From Rhodoligotrophos appendicifer (GTDB lineage Bacteria; Pseudomonadota; Alphaproteobacteria; Rhizobiales; Im1): a DNA stretch of 64,000 nt. The stretch's first letter is position 1. Each line of letters opens with the position of its first letter. This document shows positions 8,524 through 17,683 of the stretch, in pieces. Under the pieces are notes generated by a model that saw nothing but the letters and a program-made list of their open reading frames with translations, was not told where the DNA came from and did no database searches. The position numbers and the translations under genes were made by a program. The stretch is from assembly GCF_007474605.1 (NCBI RefSeq), contig NZ_VHKL01000011.1, positions 167,438 through 231,437 of the forward strand, written 5' to 3'.

Positions 8524-9306
8524 TCAGGAATAGGCTCCGTCGATCGGGAGATCCACGCCGGACACATAGCTGGCGGCTTCCGAGACCAGGAACTCGATGG
8601 CCGCCGCCACCTCGTCGGGAGAGCCCGGGCGGGCAATGGGATAGGCGGCGAGCATGCGGGCCCGCTCGGTTTCGGGCAGGGTATCGAACCGATCGCGGAT
8701 GCGGGTGCCCGGATCGCCCAGGATCAGTCCGGGGGAGAGGGTGTTCACCGTGATGCCATGGGCAGCCACGTCCTTGGCAAGCTGCGCCGTGAAGCCGATG
8801 AGCGCGGCCTTGGCCGTCGCATAGGGCAGGCGGGCGGTGACGGTGGTGGGCACACCCTTCTCACCATAGGCGATGACGGAGGACAGGTTGACGATCCGAC
8901 CGTAATTGCGCTCGCGCATGGTCGGCATGACGGCGCGGCAGAACAGGAAGGTGCTCTTGAGGTTGAGCTCGATCACATGATCCCAGACATCGATGTCGAT
9001 GTCGTCGATCTGATAGGCTTTGCGGGGGCCCGCGCCGCCCGCAATATTCACCAGGATGTCGATGCGGCCGAACTTCGCCAGCACAGCGTCGACGCAGGCC
9101 GTGACATCGGCCGGCCGCGTCACATCCACGAGCTGCGTCATGATCTCGCCCGGCCCGCCGGCGAGCTTCCGGCCCGCGGTTTCCAGAGCATCGGAGTCGC
9201 GGTCGACAATGAGGACATCCACGTTCCGGGCGGTCAGTCTTGCGGCCGTGGCAAACCCGATGCCCCCCGCCCCACCCGTCACGATGGCTAATTGCTTCTC
9301 AGTCAA
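8524..9306 (-). CDS. Short-chain dehydrogenase/reductase
   Basis: This 260-residue classical SDR has TGGAGGIG at 10-17, NIAGG near 87-91, Ser142/143, Tyr162 and Lys166 (PYATAK), and a closing VSGVDLPIDG. It starts at a TTG with GAGGTG upstream, and no in-frame ATG precedes it. It is divergent from the polysaccharide-deacetylase-like gene and convergent with the MFS gene, so it is a single-gene unit. Such enzymes act on secondary alcohols or ketones with NAD(P). Its position suggests it belongs to the second (cyclic amide) module rather than the first. Confidence 0.9.
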   Translation of the reverse strand: MTEKQLAIVTGGAGGIGFATAARLTARNVDVLIVDRDSDALETAGRKLAGGPGEIMTQLVDVTRPADVTACVDAVLAKFGRIDILVNIAGGAGPRKAYQIDDIDIDVWDHVIELNLKSTFLFCRAVMPTMRERNYGRIVNLSSVIAYGEKGVPTTVTARLPYATAKAALIGFTAQLAKDVAAHGITVNTLSPGLILGDPGTRIRDRFDTLPETERARMLAAYPIARPGSPDEVAAAIEFLVSEAASYVSGVDLPIDGAYS

Positions 9307-9413
9307 CGCAGGACACCTCGCTGGTCACCAGGACGATGGTAGCGTATTTCAATTTCCGTGAATGAACAGATCTTTCAGGAGCGCCGGTCGCGGGGCAGGC
9401 AAGGATAACGCAG

Positions 9414-10262
9414 ATGAGCTGGATGAATGGTGCGAAATGCGTGGTCATGCTGACCTTCGATTTCGATGCCGAAACGCTTTGGCTGGGCCGCGATGCCACC
9501 AATTGGGATCGGCCGGGCGTCCTCTCGCAAGGTGCCTATGGGGCAAGGGTGGGCGTGCCGCGGATCCTCGAGCTGCTGAAGGAGGAGGACCTGCCGGCCA
9601 CGTTCTTCGTTCCCGGCTGGGTCGCGGAATTCCACCAGGAGAAGGTGGAGGCGATCGTCGCCGCGGGCCATGAGGTCGGACATCACGGCTATCTGCATGA
9701 GTGGATCGATCCCTCGGAGCCCGACCGGGAACGGGAAGCGATCGAGAAGGGGCTCGAGGCACTGAAGCGGATGGTGGGTGTGGTTCCCAAGGGATACCGA
9801 TCACCGGCGGGCGAGACCGGCTATCACGTGGCGGAACTCCTGAAGGAGAAGGGCTTCCTCTATGACAGCTCCATGCTGGACGATGTCTTTCCCTATCGGA
9901 TGACGCTGCGCGGCGGCATTCCGGGTGTCGTGGAGATCCCGTGGAGCTGGTCGCTCGACGATGCGCCCTATGCGTTGTTCAGCATCAAGAATCCGCGGCC
10001 GATCTTCACCAATGATCATATCCTGAAGGTCTGGAGCGACGAGTTCGATGCGATCTACCGGTGGGGCGGGATCGTCAATCTGGTGATGCATCCGCAGGTC
10101 ACGGGACGACCCTCGCGGCTCGAGCTGCTGCGCCGCTTCATCCAGCACGCCCGGAGGTTTCCGGATGTTCACTTCGCCGAGGGGACCGAGGTGGCGGAGT
10201 GGTTCGTCGCGCAGGAGCCGCCGTTCGAGGCGAGGAAGATCCCCGTGCGCCCGACGCCGTGA
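9414..10262 (+). CDS. Polysaccharide deacetylase family protein (PuuE allantoinase / cyclic-imidase-like)
   Basis: The 282-residue NodB-homology protein carries the metal and base motif LTFDFDAET (Asp16/Asp18), a GHEVGHHGYLHE segment with the HxxxH pair (His91, His95), the YRSPAG strand and a late VMHPQ histidine. The TFDFDAE variant and lack of a signal peptide are typical of the cytoplasmic PuuE-type subgroup, which opens cyclic amides such as allantoin or cyclic imides rather than deacetylating polysaccharides. That matches the nearby HyuA/HyuB, racemase-like and amidase genes. It is transcribed alone on the plus strand and converges with the racemase-like gene. The ring substrate is an inference from context. 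Confidence 0.82.
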   Translation: MSWMNGAKCVVMLTFDFDAETLWLGRDATNWDRPGVLSQGAYGARVGVPRILELLKEEDLPATFFVPGWVAEFHQEKVEAIVAAGHEVGHHGYLHEWIDPSEPDREREAIEKGLEALKRMVGVVPKGYRSPAGETGYHVAELLKEKGFLYDSSMLDDVFPYRMTLRGGIPGVVEIPWSWSLDDAPYALFSIKNPRPIFTNDHILKVWSDEFDAIYRWGGIVNLVMHPQVTGRPSRLELLRRFIQHARRFPDVHFAEGTEVAEWFVAQEPPFEARKIPVRPTP

Positions 10263-10271
10263 CGCAGGAGA

Positions 10272-11030
10272 TCAGATCCCGCGCGGCCAGGCGCGGGGGC
10301 GCAGGCCGGCGTGAAACCAGGTGATCATGGAATAGATGTCGTAAATCGGCAGCCCGAGATCTTCGCGAAGAGCAGCCGCATAAGGCGGCATGTTGGTGCA
10401 TTCCAGCACGATCGCACCGATCGTCGGGTCCCGCGACACGAGCGCGCGGCCGGCGTCGAGAATGTCCTGGCGCGCCAGATCGATGTCCAGATCCGTCTTC
10501 TCGGCCTTGATGAGGACGCGAAAGAACTCGCGGCCCTGCTCGGTGCCGGCGATCGGCGTGTCCGACGGTACGCCCGCGGCTGCCAGATGATCGGGCGTGA
10601 GGGTCGCCGCGCTTATGGTGATGATGCCCACGCGCTGGCCCGGGGGGAGGGTCGCCTGAATCCAGGGGACCTGCATCAATGCGGAGGTCGCCACGGGGAC
10701 CCGGACATGGGCGGAAATCTCCCGCTGGAACAGAGACAGGAAGCCGCAATTGGTGGTGATGGCCTCGGCGCCCAGGGCGACCAGGCCCTCCGCGGCCTCC
10801 AAGAAGTCCGGGAGGAGGCCATGGCCTTGGCGGAGAACCACTTTTTCAGGGCTGGCACCGCGGACCACGCTGTACAAGACGGGAAACGGCCAGGTCTGCG
10901 CGTTGCCCATATCGCCGGGGATGCGCGGAAAGCGGGCATCCAGCATGAGAATGCCCAACGGGGCTCCATAGACGGCCTTGCCGCCCCGAGCCATGGAGGT
11001 GAGCGAGGATCCGGCGTGGTGGTCTGACAT
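10272..11030 (-). CDS. Aspartate/glutamate/hydantoin racemase-like protein
   Basis: The protein has 252 residues from the ATG at 11030, which has GAGGGG upstream. A longer opening to 11060 lacks that signal. Two cysteines in the expected contexts, TTNCGFLS (Cys95) and LECTNMP (Cys211), match the acid/base cysteine pair of the Asp/Glu racemase superfamily, which also includes hydantoin racemases and maleate isomerases. The central GQRVGIITISA starts the second half of the pseudo-twofold fold. The neighbouring HyuAB genes favour racemisation of a hydantoin, amino acid or carbamoyl amino acid, but isomerase activity on a diacid cannot be excluded. Confidence 0.8.
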   Translation of the reverse strand: MSDHHAGSSLTSMARGGKAVYGAPLGILMLDARFPRIPGDMGNAQTWPFPVLYSVVRGASPEKVVLRQGHGLLPDFLEAAEGLVALGAEAITTNCGFLSLFQREISAHVRVPVATSALMQVPWIQATLPPGQRVGIITISAATLTPDHLAAAGVPSDTPIAGTEQGREFFRVLIKAEKTDLDIDLARQDILDAGRALVSRDPTIGAIVLECTNMPPYAAALREDLGLPIYDIYSMITWFHAGLRPRAWPRGI

Positions 11031-11090
11031 CTTGCTCCCCTCATCGCTGAGACCGGTCACACTCGGATCCGGTCGAGGCTTGGTGCGAGC

Positions 11091-11441
11091 TCAGCGGGCC
11101 GCGACCACGACGATCTCGACCAGAAGGTCGGGATCAGCGAGCTCGACCTTGCCGCAGCAGCGGGTGGGCGTCGCGCCCGGCACAACCCAAGCATCCCAGA
11201 CCGCGTTCATGGCGGCGAAATGGTCCATGGTGCTGAGCCAGATCTGGGCGCTCAGCAGGCGGGATTTGTCGGAGCCGGTCGATGCCAGCAACGCGTCCAC
11301 CTTGGCCAACGTCTGCCGGGTCTGCTCTGCGATATCGGCTGTCTTGTCGTCGGCGACCTGGCCGGCAAGGTAGATCGTATCGCCATGGACCACGGCGCGG
11401 CTGCGGCGCGTATTCTGATCGAATCGTTGGATGTCAGGCAC
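11091..11441 (-). CDS. RidA family (YjgF/YER057c) protein
   Basis: The product is 116 residues with a GTG start. It shows the RidA pattern: SRAVVHGDTIYLAGQVADD near the N-terminus, QTRQTLAKVDALLASTGSDKS, an IWLSTMDHFAAMNAVWDAW segment, and a C-terminal strand ending ADPDLLVEIVVVAA. The family's usual arginine (in the motif with P.R.) appears as GATPTRCC. RidA proteins hydrolyse reactive enamines/imines released by amine metabolism, and close relatives sit in many catabolic operons. It lies between the racemase-like gene and the 2-hydroxyacid dehydrogenase on the same strand. Confidence 0.9.
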   Translation of the reverse strand: MPDIQRFDQNTRRSRAVVHGDTIYLAGQVADDKTADIAEQTRQTLAKVDALLASTGSDKSRLLSAQIWLSTMDHFAAMNAVWDAWVVPGATPTRCCGKVELADPDLLVEIVVVAAR

Positions 11442-11478
11442 AATTTTGCTCCGGGATCTGAGGCAGGCTCGGTTGCGA

Positions 11479-12423
11479 TTACGACGCGGCCATGATGCGG
11501 CGACAGTGGTCGCGCGCCGCCGCGAGAAGATTGTCGCTGGCTTCCGGCGTGCGGAAGGCAGAATGGGCCGAAAGGGTCACGTTCTCAAGCCGCGTGAACG
11601 GATGGCCGGCCGGCAGAGGCTCGGTGTCGAAGACATCCATGGCGGCATGAGCGAGGGGGCCGTGCGTCAGCGCCTCGATCAAGGCCTCATCGTCGATCAA
11701 GGCGCCGCGCGCCGTGTTCACGAGAATGGCGCCGGGCTTCATAGCCTTCAGGCGCTCGCGGGACATGAAGCCCCGCGTCTCGTCGGTGAGGAGCAGATGG
11801 AGCGAGACGACATCGCTCTGAGCAAGCAGGTCCGGCACGTCCAGAAAGTCCACGCCGGGATGAGACCTGGGGGTGCGGTTCCAGGCCACGACCTTCATGC
11901 CGATGCCCAAAGCCAAGCGAGAACACTCAGTGGCAATGCCGCCGAAGCCGACCAGGCCCAGGGTCTTGCCGGTCAATTGCAGGCCGTTGGTGCGCAGCCA
12001 CCGGCCTTCCCGGATCCCGCGATCCATAGTGGCCAGACCTTTGGCCGCCGCCCACATCAGAGAGATGGCGAATTCGGCGACGGCCGTGTCGCCGTAGCCT
12101 TTGATGGTGTGAACGGTGATGCCGATCGCCTGCAGTTCCTCGGGGTTCATGTAGCTGCGCGCGCCGGTGCCGAGGAACACCACATGGCGCAGGTCGGTGC
12201 ATTTCTCCGCGATCTCCCGGGAGAGGGCGGTGTGATCGATGATCGCGACCGACGCACCCTTCAGCAGCTCCGGCAGAGAATCGGGCTTTATTCCGGGATC
12301 GCGATTGATGGAGAACTCAAGCCCCTCCAACTGAACGACCCGTTCGGCGACCGCCGCGAGAGTTTCATTGGCATCCACAAACACTACACGTAGCAAGATC
12401 ACCTCGCGCAAACAGACGGACAA
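11479..12423 (-). CDS. D-isomer-specific 2-hydroxyacid dehydrogenase family protein
   Basis: The 314-residue protein has the Rossmann motif LGLVGFGGIATE near 155-165 and the catalytic arginine (NTARGALID), glutamate (DVFDTEP) and histidine (SAHSAF) of the D-2-hydroxyacid dehydrogenase family (GyaR/PdxB/SerA-like). It interconverts 2-oxo and 2-hydroxy acids with NAD(P)H. The TTG at 12423 is used as start because GAGGGG lies a few bases upstream. TTG or GTG codons slightly further in are possible. A perfect palindrome at 12487-12498 lies 64 bp upstream and may control this gene with the RidA and racemase-like genes. Confidence 0.9.
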   Translation of the reverse strand: MSVCLREVILLRVVFVDANETLAAVAERVVQLEGLEFSINRDPGIKPDSLPELLKGASVAIIDHTALSREIAEKCTDLRHVVFLGTGARSYMNPEELQAIGITVHTIKGYGDTAVAEFAISLMWAAAKGLATMDRGIREGRWLRTNGLQLTGKTLGLVGFGGIATECSRLALGIGMKVVAWNRTPRSHPGVDFLDVPDLLAQSDVVSLHLLLTDETRGFMSRERLKAMKPGAILVNTARGALIDDEALIEALTHGPLAHAAMDVFDTEPLPAGHPFTRLENVTLSAHSAFRTPEASDNLLAAARDHCRRIMAAS

Positions 12424-12486
12424 CTTCCCCTCGAAGCGGAGCTGAGGATATCGCGGCGCAATACGAAGTTCAAAGAAGAATTACGA

Positions 12487-12498
12487 CCTGTATACAGG
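12487..12498. promoter_or_regulatory. 12-bp palindrome CCTGTATACAGG, candidate GntR/FCD operator
   Basis: The 12 bp read identically on both strands and contain TGTATACA, the kind of core bound by FadR/FCD-subfamily GntR regulators. It lies 64-75 bp before the start of the 2-hydroxyacid dehydrogenase gene. The GntR regulator at 23244-23960 is the only one of its class in the window. Assignment is by motif likeness only. Confidence 0.45.
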
Positions 12499-12518
12499 AA
12501 AAGCCCGCGTTGCCAGTT

Positions 12519-14516
12519 TCAGGTGAAGGCCACTGCCGCAGCGCCCGTGGACAAGACACGCTCCAGTTCGCCCTGCACCCGCGACTTCAGGTCGCCATCC
12601 GACAAGCGGAGAATATCGGGGTCACGCTCGATCATGCCGTAGAGCCTCCCCCGCGCATATTGACGAACCGAGGCAGGCCGATCCGCGAGAAGGGCTGCGA
12701 CCAGATCCTGGAACGCTGGGGTCAGCACCTGCTCATAGGCGATCCGTTCCTTGCCAAAGGAGAATTCCGCCCCCCGGGGCGCCTCATTCAGGCGGTGTCG
12801 GGCCGCTTCCGTGCGGGTGTCGTCAACCGCCCCATCGGATAGGACCACGCCATAGATCTCCTCGGCGGCAGCGGGGGTGACGAAGCTGTTGACCACGTCG
12901 TGGAGGACCTTGGCGGGTTCGCGATCGCGAGGCTCGCCATAGCCTCCGCCGCCGGGAGAATAGATGCGCACAACGTCGCCGCGTTCGAGCTTCAGGACCT
13001 CGATCTTGGAGATCTGGCGCTCCTTCGGCGTTCCGGGATCCAGGATGCAGGAGCCGAGCGTCCCCGCCTCCGCCCCTTTGCGGCCATAGGGGCGCAGCTT
13101 GAAGCGATCCATGCCGCGGGCCGTGACGATGGCCTCCGAGGCCAGGCATTTGAACTCCAGCACGACCCCGGTTCCGCCACGATACTGGCCTGCGGCGGCC
13201 TCATCCATGAGCATGTATTTGGTGACGAATACCGGGGCCTCGAGCTCGATGGATTCGGTCGGAACATTGCGCAGCGTGCCGGCCGAGAAGTTCACGCCGT
13301 CGATTCCATCCTTGATCGGCCGGGCGCCCGAGCCGCCCTGCATGGGCTGCAGAACGCTGACCATGTAATTGCCCGTGGACGGATCGAGATGGGAGAACAA
13401 GACGATCGCAACCTGGCCGGCGCCGGCTGCCGGTATGGCATCCGGCACGGCCTGGCTGAGCGCGCCGAGCACCGCGTCGGCAACCCGGTAACCCGTGGTG
13501 TGGCGGACGCCGGTCGCCGCGGTGGCGGTCGGATTGAGGACGCTGCCCGGCGGGGCCTTGACGGAGGTCGACCGCAAGATGCCGCGGTTCAGCGGCAGGC
13601 TCGGATCGGTGGTCCGCAGAAAGTTCACAATGGCGAGCACCAGCCACTGGTTGGGCCTGCCGAAGCTCGGGATGTTCAGAGCCGCCCGGACTTGCGGATC
13701 TGTGCCGCTGAAATCCAGAGTGACGCTGTCGCCGGCGACGATCAGCTTGACGTTGAGCCGCACATGGTAGGGCGAGACGTAGTCGACCTCGACATAATCA
13801 TGGAAGTCGTATTCGCCGTCGGGGATCTTCGAGAGAATTTCGCGGGCGCGGCTCTCGCCGTAATCGAGCAGCGAATAGATGCCGTCATCCACCGCATCGA
13901 AGCCGTAACGGGAGACGAGATGGCCCATGCGGCGCTCGCAGATCGTCAGGGAGGCGAGGAGGGCGCGCATGTCGCCCCAGTTCTGCTCCGGAATGCGGCA
14001 GTTCGCGAGGATCAGGTCGCGCAGGCCCTCGTTGAGCACGCCGCGGCTGTAAAGCTTCGTGGGCGGGATGCAGATCCCTTCCTGATAACGGTCGAAGGCC
14101 GCCGGCGAGATGCTGCCAGGGACGAGGCCGCCCACGTCGGAGGAGTGCACGAAGCACCAGGCGAAACAGAGGAGCCTGTCTTCGTAGAAGAGCGGCTTGA
14201 ACAGCATGATGTCGGGCATATGCGTGCACATGCCCTGGGTCGTCTTGGGGTCGTTGGTGACGATGATGTCGCCGGGCTCATAGGTGTCGATACAGGCGAT
14301 CGCCGGCCCCATGTCGATGCCGATCATGTTGCCGACCCCGATGTTGCGGGGATGGCAGAAGATCTCGCCCTCCTTGGTGATCAGAGAGGTGTCGAAATCC
14401 CAGGTTTCCTTCACGAAGACAGTATAGGCGGCGCGATGGATGACATAGCCCATCTCTTCGACGATGCCGTTGAAATGATTGTTGAAGATTTCCAGCTGGA
14501 CCTTGTCAGTCGACAT
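12519..14516 (-). CDS. hyuB: Hydantoinase B / oxoprolinase family subunit
   Basis: The 665-residue protein fits the HyuB/5-oxoprolinase C-terminal half family: QLEIFNNHFNGIVEEMGYVIHRAAYT at the start, GDIIVTNDP, MPDIMLFKPLFY, then the GGSGARPIKDG and YSPGGGGYGEP glycine-rich segments. With HyuA it forms the ATP-dependent complex that opens hydantoins, 5-oxoproline or related ketone/amide substrates. The ATG at 14516 overlaps the last codons of hyuA, so the two are coupled. An extension to 14555 lies within hyuA. The substrate (hydantoin, N-methylhydantoin, oxoproline, acetone-type) cannot be read from sequence, but racemase-like and amidase neighbours favour a cyclic amide. Confidence 0.93.
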   Translation of the reverse strand: MSTDKVQLEIFNNHFNGIVEEMGYVIHRAAYTVFVKETWDFDTSLITKEGEIFCHPRNIGVGNMIGIDMGPAIACIDTYEPGDIIVTNDPKTTQGMCTHMPDIMLFKPLFYEDRLLCFAWCFVHSSDVGGLVPGSISPAAFDRYQEGICIPPTKLYSRGVLNEGLRDLILANCRIPEQNWGDMRALLASLTICERRMGHLVSRYGFDAVDDGIYSLLDYGESRAREILSKIPDGEYDFHDYVEVDYVSPYHVRLNVKLIVAGDSVTLDFSGTDPQVRAALNIPSFGRPNQWLVLAIVNFLRTTDPSLPLNRGILRSTSVKAPPGSVLNPTATAATGVRHTTGYRVADAVLGALSQAVPDAIPAAGAGQVAIVLFSHLDPSTGNYMVSVLQPMQGGSGARPIKDGIDGVNFSAGTLRNVPTESIELEAPVFVTKYMLMDEAAAGQYRGGTGVVLEFKCLASEAIVTARGMDRFKLRPYGRKGAEAGTLGSCILDPGTPKERQISKIEVLKLERGDVVRIYSPGGGGYGEPRDREPAKVLHDVVNSFVTPAAAEEIYGVVLSDGAVDDTRTEAARHRLNEAPRGAEFSFGKERIAYEQVLTPAFQDLVAALLADRPASVRQYARGRLYGMIERDPDILRLSDGDLKSRVQGELERVLSTGAAAVAFT

Positions 14517-16560
14517 GGGTGGCCTCCCCGACGAGATTTCCGTAACGATCGACATTCACCCGGAAGCCGGGCGTCACGAAGACGGTCGTGTCATATTGCT
14601 CGACGATGGCCGGACCATCGAAGGCGAAGCCCGGAGGCAGCTCTCCGCGCTGGTAGACTTTCGCTTTCCAGGTCGTTCCATCGAAATAGATGTCGCGCTC
14701 GCTCATGGAGGGCGGCGTGTCGGTCGAGACGGAGAAGTGAGCCATGCGCGGCTTCGGATTGACGCCGATCACGGTGACGCGAATGTCGAGAATCTCGACC
14801 TCCGCGGTCTCATCGGTGTAGCTGTAGACCTGCCGATAGAGCTCGTGGAATTTCTCGCGCAAGGCGGCCCCGCTCCGGTCGGCGACGATCGTGGGGGTGA
14901 TGGTCACGGCGAGTTCGAAGGATTGGCCGACATAGCGCATTTCGGCGGTGCATTCGATCCGGCGCTCCAGGAATGCGAGGCCCAGCGTATCGAGCCAGGA
15001 ACCGCCCTCGTGCGACAGTCTCTCCATGGCCTCCTCGATCTGCGCGAGCACGCTTTCGGGCGATTTGAGCTGCCGATGGATGGTCTGTACCAGGTCCTTG
15101 CGGACGTCGGCCGCCAGGGATCCGGCCGCGCATAGGGTGCCGGGATAGAGGGGGATCATCACCCGGCTGATGCCGACATCCTGCGCCAGCATGAAGGCAT
15201 GGCAGGGACCGCCCCCGCCAAAGGCGAGGAGGGTGTAATCCTCATAGTCGATGCCCTTGCGCGCCAGCAGGGGCACCAGAGCCGAGTACATCTGCGACGT
15301 GGCCACCCGAAGCACCGCCTCGGCACTTTCGCGCATGCCGAGGCCGAGGCGCTTGCCCAACTCGGTCAGCGCGGCTTCGGCCAAGGACTGCTCCAGCGCC
15401 ACCGTGCCGCCGAGAAAGGCTTTCGGATCGATGAGCCCGAGGCAGACATAGGCGTCGGTGACCGTGGGCTCCTTGCCGCCGCGGCCGTAGCACACGGGAC
15501 CGGGGGCTGCTCCTGCGCTGCGCGGGCCGACCTTCAGGACACCGCTCGCATCCGTCCAGGCGATCGATCCGCCGCCCGCACCGATGGAGGTCACGTCGAC
15601 GGCGGGCAGGATCACCGGCAGCCCGCCCACCTCGCTCTCGGTCGAGTAGCGGGGGGTTCCCTCGATGACGGCGACATCGGCGCTGGTGCCGCCCATGTCG
15701 AAGGTGATGAGGTGGTCGTGGCCGCTGGTGGCGCCGACAAAGGCCGCGCCGATCACGCCGGATGCGGGGCCCGACAGAAGGGTTTCAACCGGTCGCGCTC
15801 CCGCCTCCGAGGCGGGCATGATCCCGCCATTGGATTTGGTGGACAGAACCGGTGCGGCGATGCCCAGGCTGCGCACACCCGTCTCAAGGTCGCGAAAATA
15901 GCGCCGCATGCGCTGTCCGACATAGGCGTTCATGACGGCCGCAAGGGCGCGCTCATATTCGCGCATCTGAGGCCAGATGTCGGAGGAGACAGAGATGTAG
16001 ACGCCGGGCGCCTCGGCCTCGAGAATGGCCCGGGCGACCTCTTCGTTGGCGCCGTTTCGATAGCTGTGAAGAAAGCAGATGGCGACCGCCTCGACGCCGC
16101 CGGCCAGGATCGCGCGCGCCGCAGCCCGCACCGCCTCCTCATCCACCGGCTTGAAGATCGTCCCATCGCTCAAGGAACGCTCCGGGATCTCGTAGGTCTC
16201 CGACCGCGGCACCAAGGGCGGGGAGACATCGGTGAAGAAGTTGAAGACATCCGGGATGCGATGTCTGCCGATATTCAAGATGTCGCGAAATCCCTCCGTG
16301 ACGAGGAGCGCGGTCTTCAAGCCATTGCGCTGGATGATGGTGTTCACCGCAAGCGTGGTTCCGTGGATGAAGTATTTGACATTGGCGGGGTCGACCCCGA
16401 ACTTCTCGGAGACCTCGCGGATACCGTTGAAAATCGCCTCTTCGGGCTTTGCCGGCGTCGACGACGTCTTCAGATTGCTGATCTCGCCCGTCGCATCATC
16501 CAGAACGTAGAAGTCCGTGAAGGTTCCGCCGATATCGATTCCCACCCTGTAATCCGTCAT
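14506..16560 (-). CDS. hyuA: Hydantoinase A / oxoprolinase family subunit
   Basis: The protein has 684 residues, the family's usual length. The actin-like ATPase start RVGIDIGGTFTDF is followed by IHGTTLAVNTIIQR, the LVTEGFRDIL segment, a central phosphate motif (FDMGGTSADVAVI) and GAGGGSIAW, all standard in HyuA. It phosphorylates/activates the cyclic amide for hydrolysis together with HyuB. The ATG at 16560 has GAGGAAGG upstream. It is divergent from the LysR gene at 16706, and a LysR-type box lies in the 145-bp gap between them, so that regulator probably controls hyuAB. Confidence 0.94.
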   Translation of the reverse strand: MTDYRVGIDIGGTFTDFYVLDDATGEISNLKTSSTPAKPEEAIFNGIREVSEKFGVDPANVKYFIHGTTLAVNTIIQRNGLKTALLVTEGFRDILNIGRHRIPDVFNFFTDVSPPLVPRSETYEIPERSLSDGTIFKPVDEEAVRAAARAILAGGVEAVAICFLHSYRNGANEEVARAILEAEAPGVYISVSSDIWPQMREYERALAAVMNAYVGQRMRRYFRDLETGVRSLGIAAPVLSTKSNGGIMPASEAGARPVETLLSGPASGVIGAAFVGATSGHDHLITFDMGGTSADVAVIEGTPRYSTESEVGGLPVILPAVDVTSIGAGGGSIAWTDASGVLKVGPRSAGAAPGPVCYGRGGKEPTVTDAYVCLGLIDPKAFLGGTVALEQSLAEAALTELGKRLGLGMRESAEAVLRVATSQMYSALVPLLARKGIDYEDYTLLAFGGGGPCHAFMLAQDVGISRVMIPLYPGTLCAAGSLAADVRKDLVQTIHRQLKSPESVLAQIEEAMERLSHEGGSWLDTLGLAFLERRIECTAEMRYVGQSFELAVTITPTIVADRSGAALREKFHELYRQVYSYTDETAEVEILDIRVTVIGVNPKPRMAHFSVSTDTPPSMSERDIYFDGTTWKAKVYQRGELPPGFAFDGPAIVEQYDTTVFVTPGFRVNVDRYGNLVGEATHVD

Positions 16561-16656
16561 GGACCTTCCTCAAGCGTTGCGTCGGCCGGCTCTCAAGCGT
16601 GTGCGCCGATTGTTGCGGCGCAGCAGAGGATGGGATAGCGATATATTCTCCCGACA

Positions 16657-16675
16657 TCATGAGTTATGCTCATGA
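16657..16675. promoter_or_regulatory. LysR-type box TCATGAG-N5-CTCATGA
   Basis: A perfect 7-bp inverted repeat with a 5-bp spacer contains the T-N11-A signature (T at 16660, A at 16672) of LysR-family recognition sites. It lies in the divergent hyuA/lysR intergenic region, about 30 bp before the LysR start codon. This is the classical arrangement for autoregulation plus activation of the neighbouring operon. Confidence 0.6.
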
Positions 16676-16705
16676 CCTCTCTAGAAGGGGTGCCTGTGTG
16701 AGCCT

Positions 16706-17683
16706 ATGAGACGAAACATCCCGTCGCTGAGCGCCCTGCAGGCCTTCGAGAGTGCTGCCCGCCTCTCGAGCTTCACCCGCGCATCGGGGGAGCTCAACCT
16801 CACGCAAAGCGCGGTGAGCCGCCATGTGCGGGCCTTGGAGGAGGAGCTGGGTTGCCTGCTCTTCCACCGCTCGAAGCAACGTGTCTCGCTCACGGAGGCC
16901 GGACGCCAGTATCTCGACGGAATCACCGGCAGCCTGGACGCGATCGAAGCCTCGACCGCACGGCTCCGCGCGCGCGAGAAGAAGGACGGCGTCCTGACAT
17001 TGGTCACGCTCCCGACCTTCGGCTCACGATGGCTCGCGCCCCGCCTGTCGGAATTTGCGCGCGATCATCCGGAGATCGACCTCAGGCTGAGCGTCAGGAC
17101 GGATCTGGTCGGACTTCCCGCGACGGATTTCGATGCGGCGATCTTCTTCGGCCAGCCGACGGCACCCCACACCGTCTTCGACCTGCTGATCGGGGACGAA
17201 TTGGTGCCGGTCTGCAGCCCCACACTGATCGAACCCGGGACAGGGTCCGACGATCTTGCGAGGCTGGCGACCTATCCGCTCCTCGAACTCGCCATTCCGG
17301 ATGCCTGGCGAAAGCTGTTCAGCTCGGCGGGCCGACCGGAGCTGAGCGGTACGCCCGTCTCCCGCTACGAGTATTTCGCGCTCGGCATCCAGTCCGCCAT
17401 TGCCGGCCTGGGGATCCTGCTCGTCCATCCCTTTCTGATCGCAGACGATCTGGCGGCCGGCCGGCTGGTCATCCCCTCGTCGCGAACCGTCCAGTCTGAT
17501 TTCAATTACTACCTGACCTATCCGCGATCGCGGTCCGGGCAGGTGTCGATCCGGAAATTCCAGCGCTGGATCCTGCGGGAGGCCGCCGCAACCACCCAAG
17601 ACTGCCACCTGCTCATGCAGAAAGCGGCGGTCTATGGCGACGGGCGCTGCTTGACGCAGAGCGGGGGGACGCCCAGCCTCTGA
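16706..17683 (+). CDS. LysR family transcriptional regulator (GcvA-like)
   Basis: The 325-residue protein has an N-terminal winged helix (LSALQAFESAARLSSFTRASGELNLTQSAVSRHVRALEEEL, given in parts: helix-turn-helix about residues 20-45) and an effector-binding domain with VTLPTFGSRWLAPRL, the start of the GcvA-type ligand domain. It is divergent from hyuA with a LysR box between them, so hyuAB activation in response to the substrate or a product is the likely role. Its last 52 bp overlap the end of the convergent amidase gene, so the C-terminal extension (after about residue 305) may not be conserved. Confidence 0.92.
   Translation: MRRNIPSLSALQAFESAARLSSFTRASGELNLTQSAVSRHVRALEEELGCLLFHRSKQRVSLTEAGRQYLDGITGSLDAIEASTARLRAREKKDGVLTLVTLPTFGSRWLAPRLSEFARDHPEIDLRLSVRTDLVGLPATDFDAAIFFGQPTAPHTVFDLLIGDELVPVCSPTLIEPGTGSDDLARLATYPLLELAIPDAWRKLFSSAGRPELSGTPVSRYEYFALGIQSAIAGLGILLVHPFLIADDLAAGRLVIPSSRTVQSDFNYYLTYPRSRSGQVSIRKFQRWILREAAATTQDCHLLMQKAAVYGDGRCLTQSGGTPSL

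Noticed and set aside
12900..14762. 620-codon opening on the plus strand
   Set aside because: Antisense to hyuB; no recognised motifs.
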